Part shown: positions 8,133 to 18,499 of the stretch, piece by piece
How positions within the stretch are numbered: position 1 is the stretch's first letter
Layout: each line of letters begins with the position of its first letter
Source of the DNA: Alphaproteobacteria bacterium
GTDB taxonomy: Bacteria > Pseudomonadota > Alphaproteobacteria > RF32 > CAG-239
NCBI GenBank assembly: GCA_017501665.1
Contig: JAFVWM010000017.1
Coordinates: 30,361 to 94,360 of the forward strand
Direction: 5' to 3'
Length of the DNA stretch: 64,000 bases
Program-made: the position numbers and the translations under genes
The notes under the pieces: generated by a model
The model's input: only the letters and a program-made list of their open reading frames with translations
Told to the model about the DNA's origin: nothing
The model's database searches: none

Positions 8133-9272
8133 TTAATCTTTTCCTATATTTATGTTCCTGTTTGTATTAACTGCCAAAATTATTCCAAAACCGGTCATAA
8201 CCGACAATATAACCGTTCCACCATAAGAAATCAAAGGTAATGGAACTCCCACCACCGGCAATAAACCCAAAACCATTGCAATATTTATAATAACATATAA
8301 AAAATAACTTGTGGTTAAACCTATTGCCAGTAACTTTCCGTAATAACTTGTAGATCTCAAAGCAAACACGTAGCTGTAAGCAATAATTAAAAAGTTAATA
8401 AAAATAACAAATATTGCACCGATCAAACCAAATTCTTCTGAAAGCATCGTAAAAATAAAGTCCGTATGTTTCTCCGGTAAAAAATTCAAATGACTTTGCG
8501 TCCCGTTCAAAAAACCTTTTCCGAAAACTCCGCCCGAGCCGAGCGCAATTTTAGACTGAATAATATGATAACCTGTTCCTAACGGATCTCTTTCAGGATC
8601 TAAAAATGTTAAAACACGGTTTTTTTGATAAGTATGTAAAAACTGCCATGCAATAGGCAATGAAACAATCATTCCGGTAATTACTAATCCGAATTTCCAT
8701 AACTGTACACCGACGGCAAAAAACATCGCACCTGCTGTAAATAACAACATCAAAGCTGTACCCAAATCCGGTTGCATTAGTACTAACCCTACCGGCATCA
8801 AAACCATAGCCAAAGGCAAAATTATTCCTTTTATACTTTCTATACGTTGCAATGTTATCGAATTAAAATATTTGGCCAAAGCCATAACCAATGCAATTTT
8901 CATCAATTCCGAAGGCTGTAATTTCATAAATCCCAAATTTATCCATCTTTGAGCGCCCATACCTACATATCCGGCAACTTCTACAATAAACAACAACCCT
9001 AAAACAATAAAATAAATCCAATACGAAAATCGTAAAAATATTCTTATATCAACAAAAGCCATAACCAACATCGCACCAAAACCCAAACCGAAACGTATTA
9101 ACTGAGCCAAAGCCCAAGGATGCCAATTTCCGTTAGCTGCTGAATATAACATAACAATTCCCACAGATGCCAAAATACATATCAGTAAAACATATGAAAA
9201 ACTTATTCCCCAAAATTTTTCACCAAAACTTAACCTATGTCCTCTAAAACTTGTTTCATATGATTTATACAT
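8133..9272 (-). CDS. rodA: Rod-shape peptidoglycan glycosyltransferase RodA
   Basis: RodA is the SEDS-family polymerase that builds glycan strands during elongation, paired with PBP2. The 379 residues include about ten membrane segments and the SEDS signatures ILASVGIVMLYSA, MQPDLGTALML, the loop with LTFLDPERDPLGTGYHIIQS and IALGSGGVFGKG, and the C-terminal GVPLPLISYGGT. AAGGGAT lies five bases before the ATG. It follows mrdA after ten bases, making it the last gene of the mreBCD-mrdA-rodA run. Confidence 0.95.
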   Translation of the reverse strand: MYKSYETSFRGHRLSFGEKFWGISFSYVLLICILASVGIVMLYSAANGNWHPWALAQLIRFGLGFGAMLVMAFVDIRIFLRFSYWIYFIVLGLLFIVEVAGYVGMGAQRWINLGFMKLQPSELMKIALVMALAKYFNSITLQRIESIKGIILPLAMVLMPVGLVLMQPDLGTALMLLFTAGAMFFAVGVQLWKFGLVITGMIVSLPIAWQFLHTYQKNRVLTFLDPERDPLGTGYHIIQSKIALGSGGVFGKGFLNGTQSHLNFLPEKHTDFIFTMLSEEFGLIGAIFVIFINFLIIAYSYVFALRSTSYYGKLLAIGLTTSYFLYVIINIAMVLGLLPVVGVPLPLISYGGTVILSVMTGFGIILAVNTNRNINIGKD

Positions 9273-9282
9273 CTGTTATCCC

Positions 9283-11106
9283 TTAGTCAATTGGTTGATC
9301 TGTTGCATCAAGTTCCAAAGCCTTACGCAAAATCTTACCACCTAAATATGCTGCTGCGGTGCCTGATTTTCCATGTTCTATCAAAACCGCCACTCCATAT
9401 TTAGGATTATCATGAGGCGCATATCCGACAAACAATGCATGGTTCCTGTATTTCCAAGGCAAGTCTTCTTGTTTTAATACACCGCTTTGCCTTTCTTTCA
9501 TTGAAATTCTACGAACTTGAGTTGTACCTGTTTTACCGGCCATTTTTTTACCATTAAAATCAAATCTTGCAGAATAAGCCGTTCCCCCTTGAGTGTTTAT
9601 CACGTCATACATACCTTTTTTCACAATATCCAAACCATATTGTGAAACATCCAACTTTCTGAATTCTATTTTACTGTTCTTATCAAGTTTTTCAAAAGTA
9701 GGCTTAACCTCATATCCTCCGTTAGCAATTCGTGAAATCATCGTTGCTAATTGTATCGGAGTAGTCAAGATATATCCTTGACCAATTCCGGAAATAATAC
9801 TTTCACCTTGTTGCCATTGTTCGCCAAATCTTTTCATTTTCCATTCGGTAGTAGGAATAAATCCGCTTTTTTCATTTTCAATTCCCACATTTGTTCTAAA
9901 GCCTAAACCGAACTCTTTAGCCGTTTCGGCTATTTTATCAACACCTAACTTTTGAGCCGCCTCATAAAAATAAATATCACAAGAATGTTGCAACGCTTGT
10001 TCCATATCAACATATCCGTGACCTGCATCTTTCCAACAATGGAAAGTATGATTGCCTAAAGTCATTTTTCCTGAACAAAATGACTTGGTTTTTCTGGTAC
10101 TAACCCCATGTTTTAAGGCAGTCAACCCAACCAACATCTTAAAAGTAGATCCCGGAGAATATTGTCCTGAAACAGCCTTATTAAGTAACGGTTTTTTTTC
10201 ATTATCCCTCAATTCTATCCAGTCTTGAGATGTTAAACCACTGCTAAACAAGTTTGGATCAAAAGCCGGTGCAGAAGCAAATGACAAAATCTCGCCGGTA
10301 TCAACTTTCATCATCACAATGGCTCCGCTTTCCTCTCCTAACAAATCATAGGCTTCTTTTTGCAATCGCAAATCAAGACTCAAATCTATGCGTTTTCCGC
10401 TGATACCCTCAACACTTTCAATTTCCTTCATTACACGCCCGATTGCATTAACCTCCAATTTTTGATTGCCTGCTATTCCTCGCAAATCTTTATCAAACAT
10501 TTTTTCAACACCTGATTTTCCGACCTTAAAACCCGGCACTTCTAATAAAGGATCTTTCTTAGTATCAACATCACCACTGACAGCTGCCACATAACCTATT
10601 ACATGTGCAAAAATATTATCAAACGGATAATAGCGCGACAGTCCTTCATCAATTACAATACCTGGCAAATACGGCATATTCAACATAATTTTGGTAAGAT
10701 CTTCCCATCTCAAGTTATCTTTGATTTTTATCGGAACAAAACCCCTGTTTCTTTTTAGGTCTTTTCTTATTTTCTTTTCTTCATCTTCCGTCAAAGGCAT
10801 AATCTTTTTAAATGCCTCAAGGGTTTTATCAATATTCGGTGTTTGCTCTGCTACAATTAACACTTGAAAATTCTGTCTGTTTTCAGCCAACATGTTTTCA
10901 TGACGATCATAAATAATACCTCTTGGCGGAACTAATAAACGCGTAGATATTCTATTTTCATCGGCTAAGGTTTTATATTTATCTGCTTGATATACTTGAA
11001 GATAATAAAGCCTAAACACCAATAAAAACAATAAAAACAACTGAACAGCGCCTAAAAAAAGCGAACGAGCAATTAAAATTTTTCCTTTATCGGTATCTCT
11101 GTTCAT
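9283..11106 (-). CDS. mrdA: Penicillin-binding protein 2 (peptidoglycan D,D-transpeptidase)
   Basis: PBP2 cross-links the glycan made by RodA in the elongasome. The 607-residue protein has one N-terminal membrane anchor (about 12-36), a pedestal domain containing LLVPPRGIIYDR, and a transpeptidase domain. Active-site motifs are SPGSTFKM (Ser320, Lys323), SCD (375-377, the usual PBP2 form of SxN) and KTGTTQ near the C-terminus. Its ATG overlaps the mreD stop by four bases, a standard coupling. The substrate is the periplasmic pentapeptide stem made with D-Ala-D-Ala from the nearby ddl. Confidence 0.95.
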   Translation of the reverse strand: MNRDTDKGKILIARSLFLGAVQLFLLFLLVFRLYYLQVYQADKYKTLADENRISTRLLVPPRGIIYDRHENMLAENRQNFQVLIVAEQTPNIDKTLEAFKKIMPLTEDEEKKIRKDLKRNRGFVPIKIKDNLRWEDLTKIMLNMPYLPGIVIDEGLSRYYPFDNIFAHVIGYVAAVSGDVDTKKDPLLEVPGFKVGKSGVEKMFDKDLRGIAGNQKLEVNAIGRVMKEIESVEGISGKRIDLSLDLRLQKEAYDLLGEESGAIVMMKVDTGEILSFASAPAFDPNLFSSGLTSQDWIELRDNEKKPLLNKAVSGQYSPGSTFKMLVGLTALKHGVSTRKTKSFCSGKMTLGNHTFHCWKDAGHGYVDMEQALQHSCDIYFYEAAQKLGVDKIAETAKEFGLGFRTNVGIENEKSGFIPTTEWKMKRFGEQWQQGESIISGIGQGYILTTPIQLATMISRIANGGYEVKPTFEKLDKNSKIEFRKLDVSQYGLDIVKKGMYDVINTQGGTAYSARFDFNGKKMAGKTGTTQVRRISMKERQSGVLKQEDLPWKYRNHALFVGYAPHDNPKYGVAVLIEHGKSGTAAAYLGGKILRKALELDATDQPID

Positions 11107-11624
11107 AGTCCATCATCCTGAATAAAACGATTTTGAACAAAAGCCAAAACTATTGCTATTAACGGATACACTACTATTCCTATTAAATATCCGAGCATAA
11201 GAATTGATAATGGCAAAAACATATTATAATAAACCGAAACAACTAACCATTTTATCAAAATTGACACTAAACTCAAAGCCATAAATCCATACCAAATAAC
11301 TACAAAAGGCTTTGCATTGAAAAACTTTTGAAAATTATACATAAAAACATACATTACTAAATATGCAATCAACGAAGCTCCTATAACAGATGATGAAATA
11401 GCAATACTGATCATACCCATAACCACTATTGTTCCAATTCCTATCAAATCCGGCCTATGTAACATCCAAAAATAAATACACATTAATCCGAAATCAGGCC
11501 TAACATTATAAAAAAAACCGAAATTAATAGGAACATAAGCCAATAACAAAAATACTATTGACGTAACAAGTGGAAGAAGTCTTTGAAAATGAGTTATAAC
11601 TTTCTCATCAAAATTATCACTCAT
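11103..11624 (-). CDS. mreD: Rod-shape-determining membrane protein MreD
   Basis: A small protein of 173 residues with about five hydrophobic segments (for example LVTSIVFLLLAYVPINF and LSILMLGYLIGIVVYPLIAIVLA) and the conserved RPDF/LM region near residue 50. MreD sequences diverge strongly, so position between mreC and mrdA carries much of the weight. I use the ATG at 11624, which has GAGG six bases before it and overlaps the mreC stop, rather than an upstream TTG. Confidence 0.85.
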   Translation of the reverse strand: MSDNFDEKVITHFQRLLPLVTSIVFLLLAYVPINFGFFYNVRPDFGLMCIYFWMLHRPDLIGIGTIVVMGMISIAISSSVIGASLIAYLVMYVFMYNFQKFFNAKPFVVIWYGFMALSLVSILIKWLVVSVYYNMFLPLSILMLGYLIGIVVYPLIAIVLAFVQNRFIQDDGL

Positions 11625-12480
11625 CTGAAACCTCTTCGTCAATATTAATCAAACCATCAATTCCGTATTTTACAATTTTTATATATTCAAGTTTTTCCAA
11701 CAACGCAAACGGTTTTACTTTTATCTCATTCTTTGCAACGGAAAGAACTTGCCCCACCGGTAAGCCTGCCGGAAACACTCCTGAAACACCGGAGGTAACA
11801 ATTTTATCTCCTACATTTATTTTTGCATCCAAAGGAATGAACGTTAATTCGGGAAATGGGGTATTATTACCACTTAAAATACCTCTTATTCTGTTTTTTT
11901 CTATCATAACCGGAATTTTAGAGTTAATGTCCGCTAAGGTTATAATTTTTGCATAAGAAGATTTCACTGTATCAACCCTGCCGACAACACCTTTATCAGA
12001 CAAAACCACATCACCTTTTTTCACATCAGCCTTACCGACATATGCTACCATTGCCTGAGCAAATGCATCACTTTCCTCAGCAACCACTTTTGCCGAAATA
12101 TAGTTGACGTTAGGTAGGGTTGCAAAATTTAACAACTCCGTTAAAAGCTTATTTTCAATCTCTAAAGCCTCGTATTTATCTCTCAATAATTTCAGCTCAT
12201 TATTTTCTTGTTCTAATTTTATATTTCGTTTTCTGACTGTCCCTATCTCATAAATAAAGTCATAAACGACTGAAAAAACTTTAGCCGGAAAAACCAATAC
12301 ATCAACAACACTTGCAACAACTCCTGTTCCGGAAGTTGTTATATTATCTATAACATTTTTTTGATTTTTATTTAACAACATCAACAGCAAAGCTATTAAA
12401 AACAAAATAACCAGCGCAAATTTCTTGGCCAGTAACTTTAAACGATCAAAATCTAAGAACAAGCTTCTGCGACGTTTCAT
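11617..12480 (-). CDS. mreC: Rod-shape-determining protein MreC
   Basis: MreC is a bitopic periplasmic scaffold that links MreB filaments to PBP2/RodA. From the ATG at 12480 it has 287 residues: a basic cytoplasmic start (MKRRRSLF), one membrane segment (about 20-40), a coiled coil around 75-115 (KLEQENNELKLLRDKYEALE), then the two beta-barrel domains with GDVVLSDKGVVGRV and GDKIVTSGVSGVFPAGLPVG. AAGGGATG lies four bases before this ATG; a longer frame from 12540 runs through the intercistronic hairpin and is not family-like. Confidence 0.93.
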   Translation of the reverse strand: MKRRRSLFLDFDRLKLLAKKFALVILFLIALLLMLLNKNQKNVIDNITTSGTGVVASVVDVLVFPAKVFSVVYDFIYEIGTVRKRNIKLEQENNELKLLRDKYEALEIENKLLTELLNFATLPNVNYISAKVVAEESDAFAQAMVAYVGKADVKKGDVVLSDKGVVGRVDTVKSSYAKIITLADINSKIPVMIEKNRIRGILSGNNTPFPELTFIPLDAKINVGDKIVTSGVSGVFPAGLPVGQVLSVAKNEIKVKPFALLEKLEYIKIVKYGIDGLINIDEEVSDE

Positions 12481-12502
12481 AAAACATCCCTTAAATACAT
12501 TC

Positions 12503-12531
12503 GTCGGCCGAGAAAACATATCTCGACCGAC
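12503..12531 (-). promoter_or_regulatory. Intercistronic hairpin between mreB and mreC
   Basis: On the transcribed strand an 11-base stem (GTCGGTCGAGA with TCTCGGCCGAC, one G-U pair) closes a seven-base loop. It begins shortly after the mreB stop and ends about 20 bases before the mreC ribosome site. There is no T-run, so it is more likely an mRNA stability or processing element that helps MreB exceed MreC than a terminator. Confidence 0.6.
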
Positions 12532-12542
12532 ACATAACAAAA

Positions 12543-13589
<1,047 letters not shown>

Positions 13590-13670
13590 TTACTCCGCTA
13601 AAATTTAATACTGATAATTTTTTTACAACTATATTGGCCTATATGCAACAACAAATTATTTTTTTCACAG

Positions 13671-14582
13671 CTAAAAAACAATCTGTTCACACTTCAATTT
13701 TCTAAAGCGATTACGAAACCATGTTAATTGCCGTTTAGCATATTGACGTGTTCGTAATTTTGCCAATTCGACAGCTTCTTCTTTTGTTTTTCTGCCTTCA
13801 ATATATTCTTTTAGCTCTGGCACGCCAATAGCCTTCATTACAGGCATATCATCAGCTATATTTTTATTTAATAACCTTTCCACTTCCGACAAAGCACCGT
13901 TTTCTATCATCAAATCAAATCTTTTTGAACATTTTTCTTCTATTTCTGACAGTTTCGGTAACAACACCACAGCCTTAAACTCTGCCTCTGGCAAAGTTTT
14001 TTTCATCGGCATTTCAAACCACTCGGCAATTGATTTTTTTGTATCTTCAAAAATTTCCAAAGCACGCCTTACTCTTGTTGTATCATTATGATTTACTTTT
14101 TTAGCTCCTTCAGCATCAATTTGTTGTAAATATTTATATGCACCGACAACACCGGACTCATCAAATATTTTAGCAACCTTATCTTTGACTTCTTGCGTAG
14201 TTTCGGGTATCGGTGACATACCGTTAATCAGGCTCTCGATATAAAATCCGGTTCCGCCTGTTACAATAGGAAGCTTTCCTTTCTGCCAAACTTTTTTTAT
14301 AGCTTCAACTGCCAATTTCACCCAATCAGACACCGAATTTTTTTCATCTGCATTTAAGATTCCATACAACAAATGCTCAACTTTCACCTTATCATTTTCA
14401 CTCGGGGCAGCCGAAACTATCGGAATATCTTTATAAAGTTGTGAAGCATCGGCATTAATTATAACTCCGTTATACTTCAAAGCCAAATCAATAGCTAACG
14501 CGGACTTTCCCGAAGCCGTAGGCCCTGCAACGACCAAAACCGTATTAGAACCGATTTTTCCCAAATCTACATTTTTCTGCAT
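13671..14582 (-). CDS. miaA: tRNA dimethylallyltransferase
   Basis: MiaA adds an isopentenyl group to A37 of tRNAs reading UNN codons; MiaB, also in this window, then methylthiolates the product. The 303 residues contain the P-loop GPTASGKS (20-27), DASQLYKDIPIVSA, the catalytic VTGGTGFYIE loop, and the C-terminal RTRQYAKRQLTWFRNRF. AAGGAG precedes the ATG, and the start overlaps the end of ddl by 16 bases, so the pair is translationally coupled. Hfq, its frequent neighbour in other bacteria, is absent. Confidence 0.96.
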   Translation of the reverse strand: MQKNVDLGKIGSNTVLVVAGPTASGKSALAIDLALKYNGVIINADASQLYKDIPIVSAAPSENDKVKVEHLLYGILNADEKNSVSDWVKLAVEAIKKVWQKGKLPIVTGGTGFYIESLINGMSPIPETTQEVKDKVAKIFDESGVVGAYKYLQQIDAEGAKKVNHNDTTRVRRALEIFEDTKKSIAEWFEMPMKKTLPEAEFKAVVLLPKLSEIEEKCSKRFDLMIENGALSEVERLLNKNIADDMPVMKAIGVPELKEYIEGRKTKEEAVELAKLRTRQYAKRQLTWFRNRFRKLKCEQIVF

Positions 14583-15475
14583 TTTGCTCCTTCAACCAGT
14601 TTGGCACACAAATCAGCATAACTTACACCGGCATATTTTGCTTGTTCCGGCACTAAAGATAAGGCCGTCATTCCCGGATTGGTATTTATTTCCAACAAAA
14701 CGACACCATCTTCTTCATTCCATCTCAAATCTACACGAGAAACACTGTTACACCCTAAAGCCTGATGTAATTTTTCGGCATATGCCTTGCAAATTTCGGA
14801 AACCTCATACGGAATTTCAGCCGGCAAAATATGCTTCGTCAACCCTTTGGTATATTTGGCTTTATAATCATAAAATCCTTCTTCGGCTTTAAGTTCGGTT
14901 ACCACATATGCTTTATCATCCAAACACATTACCGTAAGCTCGTGTCCGGCAATATATTTTTCTACCAAAATATCAATATCATTATTTTTATATTTAACCT
15001 TTAGTATATCTTCCGGTTTTTCAACTATAAACACTCCTACCGAAGACCCGTCCGAAACCGGCTTTACCACATAAGGCATAGGAACGATGGTTCCATTTTT
15101 GAAAAAATCTCTTGCCGTCATTTTTTGGCTCTGTGCCACTCTTATACCGCAACTTTTGGCGATATATTTAGTCAAATGCTTATCCATGCCGACAAGTGAA
15201 GCATGCATACCCGAATGAGTATAAGGAATTTGCAACAAATCCAACATTCCCTGTATTGCTCCATCCTCACCCCAATTACCATATAATCCGTTAAACACTA
15301 CATCGGGTTTTTCTTTTTGTAAAACCTTTACAAAATTCCATGTATTGTCCAAATCATGAACAACAACTTCATAACCTTTTGAACATAATGCTTTTTCAAT
15401 ATCTTTTCCTGCCGACAAGCTGACTTCGCGTTCAGACGAAAAACCTCCGAGCAATAACAAAACTTTTTTAGTCAT
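14567..15475 (-). CDS. ddl: D-alanine--D-alanine ligase
   Basis: Ddl makes the D-Ala-D-Ala end of the peptidoglycan stem in the cytoplasm. The 302-residue ATP-grasp protein has the N-terminal LLLGGFSSEREVSL, the substrate-loop GNWGEDGAIQGML, the lysine segment VVKPVSDGSSVGVF and the metal site EINTNPGMTALSLVPEQA. AAAGGA lies eight bases upstream of the ATG. In many bacteria ddl sits in the mur-fts cluster; here it is beside miaA and the mre operon, a functional neighbour through cell-wall elongation. Confidence 0.95.
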   Translation of the reverse strand: MTKKVLLLLGGFSSEREVSLSAGKDIEKALCSKGYEVVVHDLDNTWNFVKVLQKEKPDVVFNGLYGNWGEDGAIQGMLDLLQIPYTHSGMHASLVGMDKHLTKYIAKSCGIRVAQSQKMTARDFFKNGTIVPMPYVVKPVSDGSSVGVFIVEKPEDILKVKYKNNDIDILVEKYIAGHELTVMCLDDKAYVVTELKAEEGFYDYKAKYTKGLTKHILPAEIPYEVSEICKAYAEKLHQALGCNSVSRVDLRWNEEDGVVLLEINTNPGMTALSLVPEQAKYAGVSYADLCAKLVEGAKCRKM

Positions 15476-15545
15476 TTATTAAATCCTTTAAATTATAATT
15501 TTTTATGTTATTGTACGCAAAAAGATTAAAGAAAGAATAAACCAA

Positions 15546-16322
15546 ATGCAAAAATTTGTAACTATTTTTTTTATTTGTCTGATTTTTCCTACTTTATCGC
15601 AAGCTTTTTCGATAAAGCACGATTTTTTTATAACCGTCGGAATTTTTGATGCCAGTAAAACCGAGTTTACCTATACCTTAAATAACGATAATTACAAAGT
15701 AGCATCAAAAGTAATGACTAACGGATTATTTAATACAATATATCCGTTTGAAGCCAACTATATCACTTCCGGAAAAATAAATGATGCACAAATGACAACC
15801 GTCGATTATAATTACGAAGCAAAATCAAAATTTAACACCAGAACCAAAAAGGTATATTACCGAAACGGCACCCCTATATATCAGATTTCTGCCAAAAACG
15901 GTAAAGAAAAAAGAAAAGAGTTTACACTTTCTCCCACTCCGGCCGATACTTTTGATTTACAAACCGTAATTGCTAAAATAGCCAAACAATATAATGAAGT
16001 CTCATTTTGCGATTCTACCCTAAAAGTATATGACGGGAAACGCCGTTTTGATGTTGTTTTCAAAGATGAAGGTACTGATGAATTAAGCGCAGATAAATAT
16101 TCTTTTTACTCCGGCAAGGCTTCAAAATGCTCCATGCACATAAAAAAAGTATTATCTGATGATGATGACGAACTTTGGGAATTTTCATCAAATAAACCCA
16201 TTTATTTTTGGATAGCTAAAGATAAAAAAAGCAAACACCCTTTTATTGCTAAAATTTTTATAAAAGATACACCTTTGGGCGAACTTACCGCTCATACAAC
16301 CAAAATAACAATTGAGGAATAG
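15546..16322 (+). CDS. DUF3108 domain exported protein
   Basis: A 258-residue protein with an N-terminal signal peptide (about 1-21, ending LSQAFS). The rest is predicted mostly beta, containing YTLNNDNYKVASKVMTNGLF, SGKINDAQMTTVDYNY and the DTFDLQTVIAKIA stretch typical of DUF3108. Members are periplasmic and of unknown role, often near envelope genes. Two bases separate its stop from the U32 gene, whose ribosome site lies inside its last codons, so both are on one transcript. Confidence 0.75.
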   Translation: MQKFVTIFFICLIFPTLSQAFSIKHDFFITVGIFDASKTEFTYTLNNDNYKVASKVMTNGLFNTIYPFEANYITSGKINDAQMTTVDYNYEAKSKFNTRTKKVYYRNGTPIYQISAKNGKEKRKEFTLSPTPADTFDLQTVIAKIAKQYNEVSFCDSTLKVYDGKRRFDVVFKDEGTDELSADKYSFYSGKASKCSMHIKKVLSDDDDELWEFSSNKPIYFWIAKDKKSKHPFIAKIFIKDTPLGELTAHTTKITIEE

Positions 16323-16324
16323 AA

Positions 16325-17722
16325 ATGCTGGATAAAGCCGAATTACTTTTGCCTGCTGGCTCATTAATAAAATTAAAAACCGCAATTTTATACGGAGCCG
16401 ATGCCGTATATGCCGGAACACCTGATATGTGTTTAAGAGCACAATCAAAATTTTCAATGGAAGAGCTTAAAGAAGGCATTGATTATGTTCATTCAAAAGG
16501 TAAAAAAATATATTTGACATTAAACCTTTTCATGCATAATCGTGATGTCGAAAAACTCCCTACTTTCGTTGAAACATTACGGCAATTAAAACCTGACGGT
16601 GTCTTAATTGCTGATCCCGGAGTTTTTCAATATGTCAAAGAAAATGCTCCCGAACTTAATTTGTTTGTTTCAACACAGGCTAATATTTGTTCTTGGCAAG
16701 CCGTTAAGTTTTGGCAATCTCAAGGAGCAAAACTTTGTGTTTTGGGACGAGAGGTTACCTTTAACGAAGCCAAGGAAATCCGAGAAAAATGCCCGGATAT
16801 TTTAATCGAAACATTTATGCATGGTGCAATGTGTATGTCTTATTCGGGACGTTGCTTAATATCAAATTATTTGGCAGACCGGTCTGCCAACCAAGGAAAA
16901 TGCGCTCATTGTTGTCGTTGGCATTACAAATTGCATTTACGTCTTAAAGACGGCTCGATAAAAGAACTTCTCATTGATGAAAACAACAAGGATTCTTTTG
17001 AATTTTTACTGGAGGAAGAATTTCGTCCGGGTGAATATTTTGAAGTCGTTGAAGATGAGCATGGCGGTTACTTTCTAAACTCTAAAGATATGTGCTTGAT
17101 GCCTCGTCTGCCCGATTTACTATCCGCCGGCATTGATTCTCTAAAAGTCGAAGGCAGAAACAAAACCGAATATTATGCCGGAACAGTTGCCCGCACCTAT
17201 CGCAAAGCTATTGACGATTGGTACAAATCTCCTGATAATTGGGATTATAACAACTATATGAGCGAACTTAATACTCTTCAAAATCGTGGCTATTGCTTGG
17301 GCTTCCATGACGGAAAATTAACCAACATCTCTCAAAATTATGAATACACCAGAACATTGGGTGACTGGTTATTTGCCGGTTCTATTGTCGAATGGCAAGG
17401 TAACGATGCTATTTTTGAAATCAGAAATTACATCAATTCCGGCGAAGAAATTGAATTTCTGATTCCCGAACAATTGCAAAACATCACCCTAAAGCTCAAC
17501 GAATTTGAAGACGCTGTTACAGGCGAAATAACTGCAAAAGTTTCGGCCGGACAAGGTAAATCAATCCGCATAAAACCAACATCTTGGCCTTTACCGATAG
17601 AAGAAATCAAGAAACTTCTTCCCCAATATGTTATTGCGCGTAAGTTTTCTCCGCTAAAAGACGAAAATCGCAAAATGCTTGATAACAAAACATCAGAATT
17701 TCACATTTTATGTAATGACTAA
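16325..17722 (+). CDS. U32 family protein, TrhP/YegQ-like (tRNA U34 hydroxylation)
   Basis: The 465-residue protein starts ELLLPAGSLIKLKTAILYGADAVYAG, the U32 N-terminal barrel. It has the cysteine cluster of this family at about residues 168-198: CMSYSGRC, then NQGKCAHCCRWHY. These would ligate an iron-sulfur cluster. E. coli TrhP (YegQ) uses prephenate to hydroxylate U34 of tRNA; RlhA, TrhP and UbiU/V share this architecture, so the exact substrate is inferred. The later half (EEFRPGEYFEVVED, FLNSKDMCLMPRLPDLL, SLKVEGR) fits YegQ best. GAGGAATAGAA precedes the ATG. Confidence 0.8.
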   Translation: MLDKAELLLPAGSLIKLKTAILYGADAVYAGTPDMCLRAQSKFSMEELKEGIDYVHSKGKKIYLTLNLFMHNRDVEKLPTFVETLRQLKPDGVLIADPGVFQYVKENAPELNLFVSTQANICSWQAVKFWQSQGAKLCVLGREVTFNEAKEIREKCPDILIETFMHGAMCMSYSGRCLISNYLADRSANQGKCAHCCRWHYKLHLRLKDGSIKELLIDENNKDSFEFLLEEEFRPGEYFEVVEDEHGGYFLNSKDMCLMPRLPDLLSAGIDSLKVEGRNKTEYYAGTVARTYRKAIDDWYKSPDNWDYNNYMSELNTLQNRGYCLGFHDGKLTNISQNYEYTRTLGDWLFAGSIVEWQGNDAIFEIRNYINSGEEIEFLIPEQLQNITLKLNEFEDAVTGEITAKVSAGQGKSIRIKPTSWPLPIEEIKKLLPQYVIARKFSPLKDENRKMLDNKTSEFHILCND

Positions 17723-18168
17723 TGTAAAGTTCCTGATTTTTTCAAAAGTTTTTCAGCAGCGTCTTGCAATTTAGATATTCGCAAGACGCTTTCTTTATTA
17801 CCTTTTAGCTCATATTCTTTTTGCATATATCCGGTGATTTTTATTATTTCTACCGCTTTTTCGGCCATAGGTAATCTCATTTTATTAATAAGTTCTAATA
17901 ACTTATGTCCTATTTTAATTTTAGTCTCATATTTTTTTGCAAAAACAAATGCTTTTTGCCAAAACTCATAAGCTTGTCGATATTTTTTTCCTTTTTCATA
18001 AAATGTGGCAATTTTTTTATATGACCAAAACATTAAGACATTTTTCTTTAACGAATTATCTTCATTGCATTTTTTATCATTTTCACAAAATGATATCACA
18101 TCGTGAAAACTATCTTTTTCGTATTCATTTACAGCTTTTCTGTATGCATCTACAATATTTTTGGTCAT
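17719..18168 (-). CDS. Hypothetical helical (TPR-like) protein
   Basis: A 149-residue, highly charged and mainly helical protein. The run WSYKKIATFYEKGKKYRQAYEFWQKAFVFA is spaced like a tetratricopeptide helix pair, so a small TPR-type binding protein is plausible. There is no signal peptide. The ATG at 18168 is eight bases after the stop of the DUF2769 gene; a longer frame from 18201 overlaps that gene and is less likely. Its 3' end overlaps the U32 gene by four bases and hosts that gene's terminator on the opposite strand. Confidence 0.6.
   Translation of the reverse strand: MTKNIVDAYRKAVNEYEKDSFHDVISFCENDKKCNEDNSLKKNVLMFWSYKKIATFYEKGKKYRQAYEFWQKAFVFAKKYETKIKIGHKLLELINKMRLPMAEKAVEIIKITGYMQKEYELKGNKESVLRISKLQDAAEKLLKKSGTLH
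17758..17796 (+). terminator. Terminator of the U32 operon inside an opposing reading frame
   Basis: AGCGTCTTGC (17758-17767) and GCAAGACGCT (17781-17790) form a perfect ten-base stem followed by TTTCTTT. The hairpin is encoded within the last 30 codons of the convergent TPR-like gene. Confidence 0.75.
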
Positions 18169-18175
18169 TTTTCGC

Positions 18176-18499
18176 TCATTGTTTTTTTGACTTTTTTTCA
18201 CTTATGGAACAAATACTGCAATCTACTCCTCCGTCGCTTAAACAATAATCTTCTTTATTCAAATTATTTTCACTGTACACCTCGCACTGCTCACAAAGAC
18301 AACCTCTGTTTTCGCTTATACAATTACTCTTACCGAATGCACAAAACATTTTTTCAAAATGATCAATTTTATCCAACCCCTCAACAAGCTTCATCATATT
18401 TATAGGATAGTTTTTAATCTTACATTTTGTCGTATAAGACGGGCATCCCGAACATAAACATTTTTTCATATTCTCCGAAGTTCTTAAAACTGTTTCCAT
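18176..18499 (-). CDS. DUF2769 cysteine-rich protein
   Basis: The 107-residue protein follows the DUF2769 layout: a start ending in TSENMKKCLCSGCPSY, a central FCAFGKSNCI, GCLCEQCEVYSENNL, then YCLSDG and a C-terminal CSIC. About 14 cysteines in CxCxxC-type groups suggest a metal or Fe-S site. The family is mostly known from anaerobes and archaea, so I find it notable here; function is unknown. I choose the ATG at 18499, with TGAGG about six bases upstream, because the preceding TSEN segment is shared by family members. It is coupled to the TPR-like gene. Confidence 0.7.
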   Translation of the reverse strand: METVLRTSENMKKCLCSGCPSYTTKCKIKNYPINMMKLVEGLDKIDHFEKMFCAFGKSNCISENRGCLCEQCEVYSENNLNKEDYCLSDGGVDCSICSISEKKSKKQ

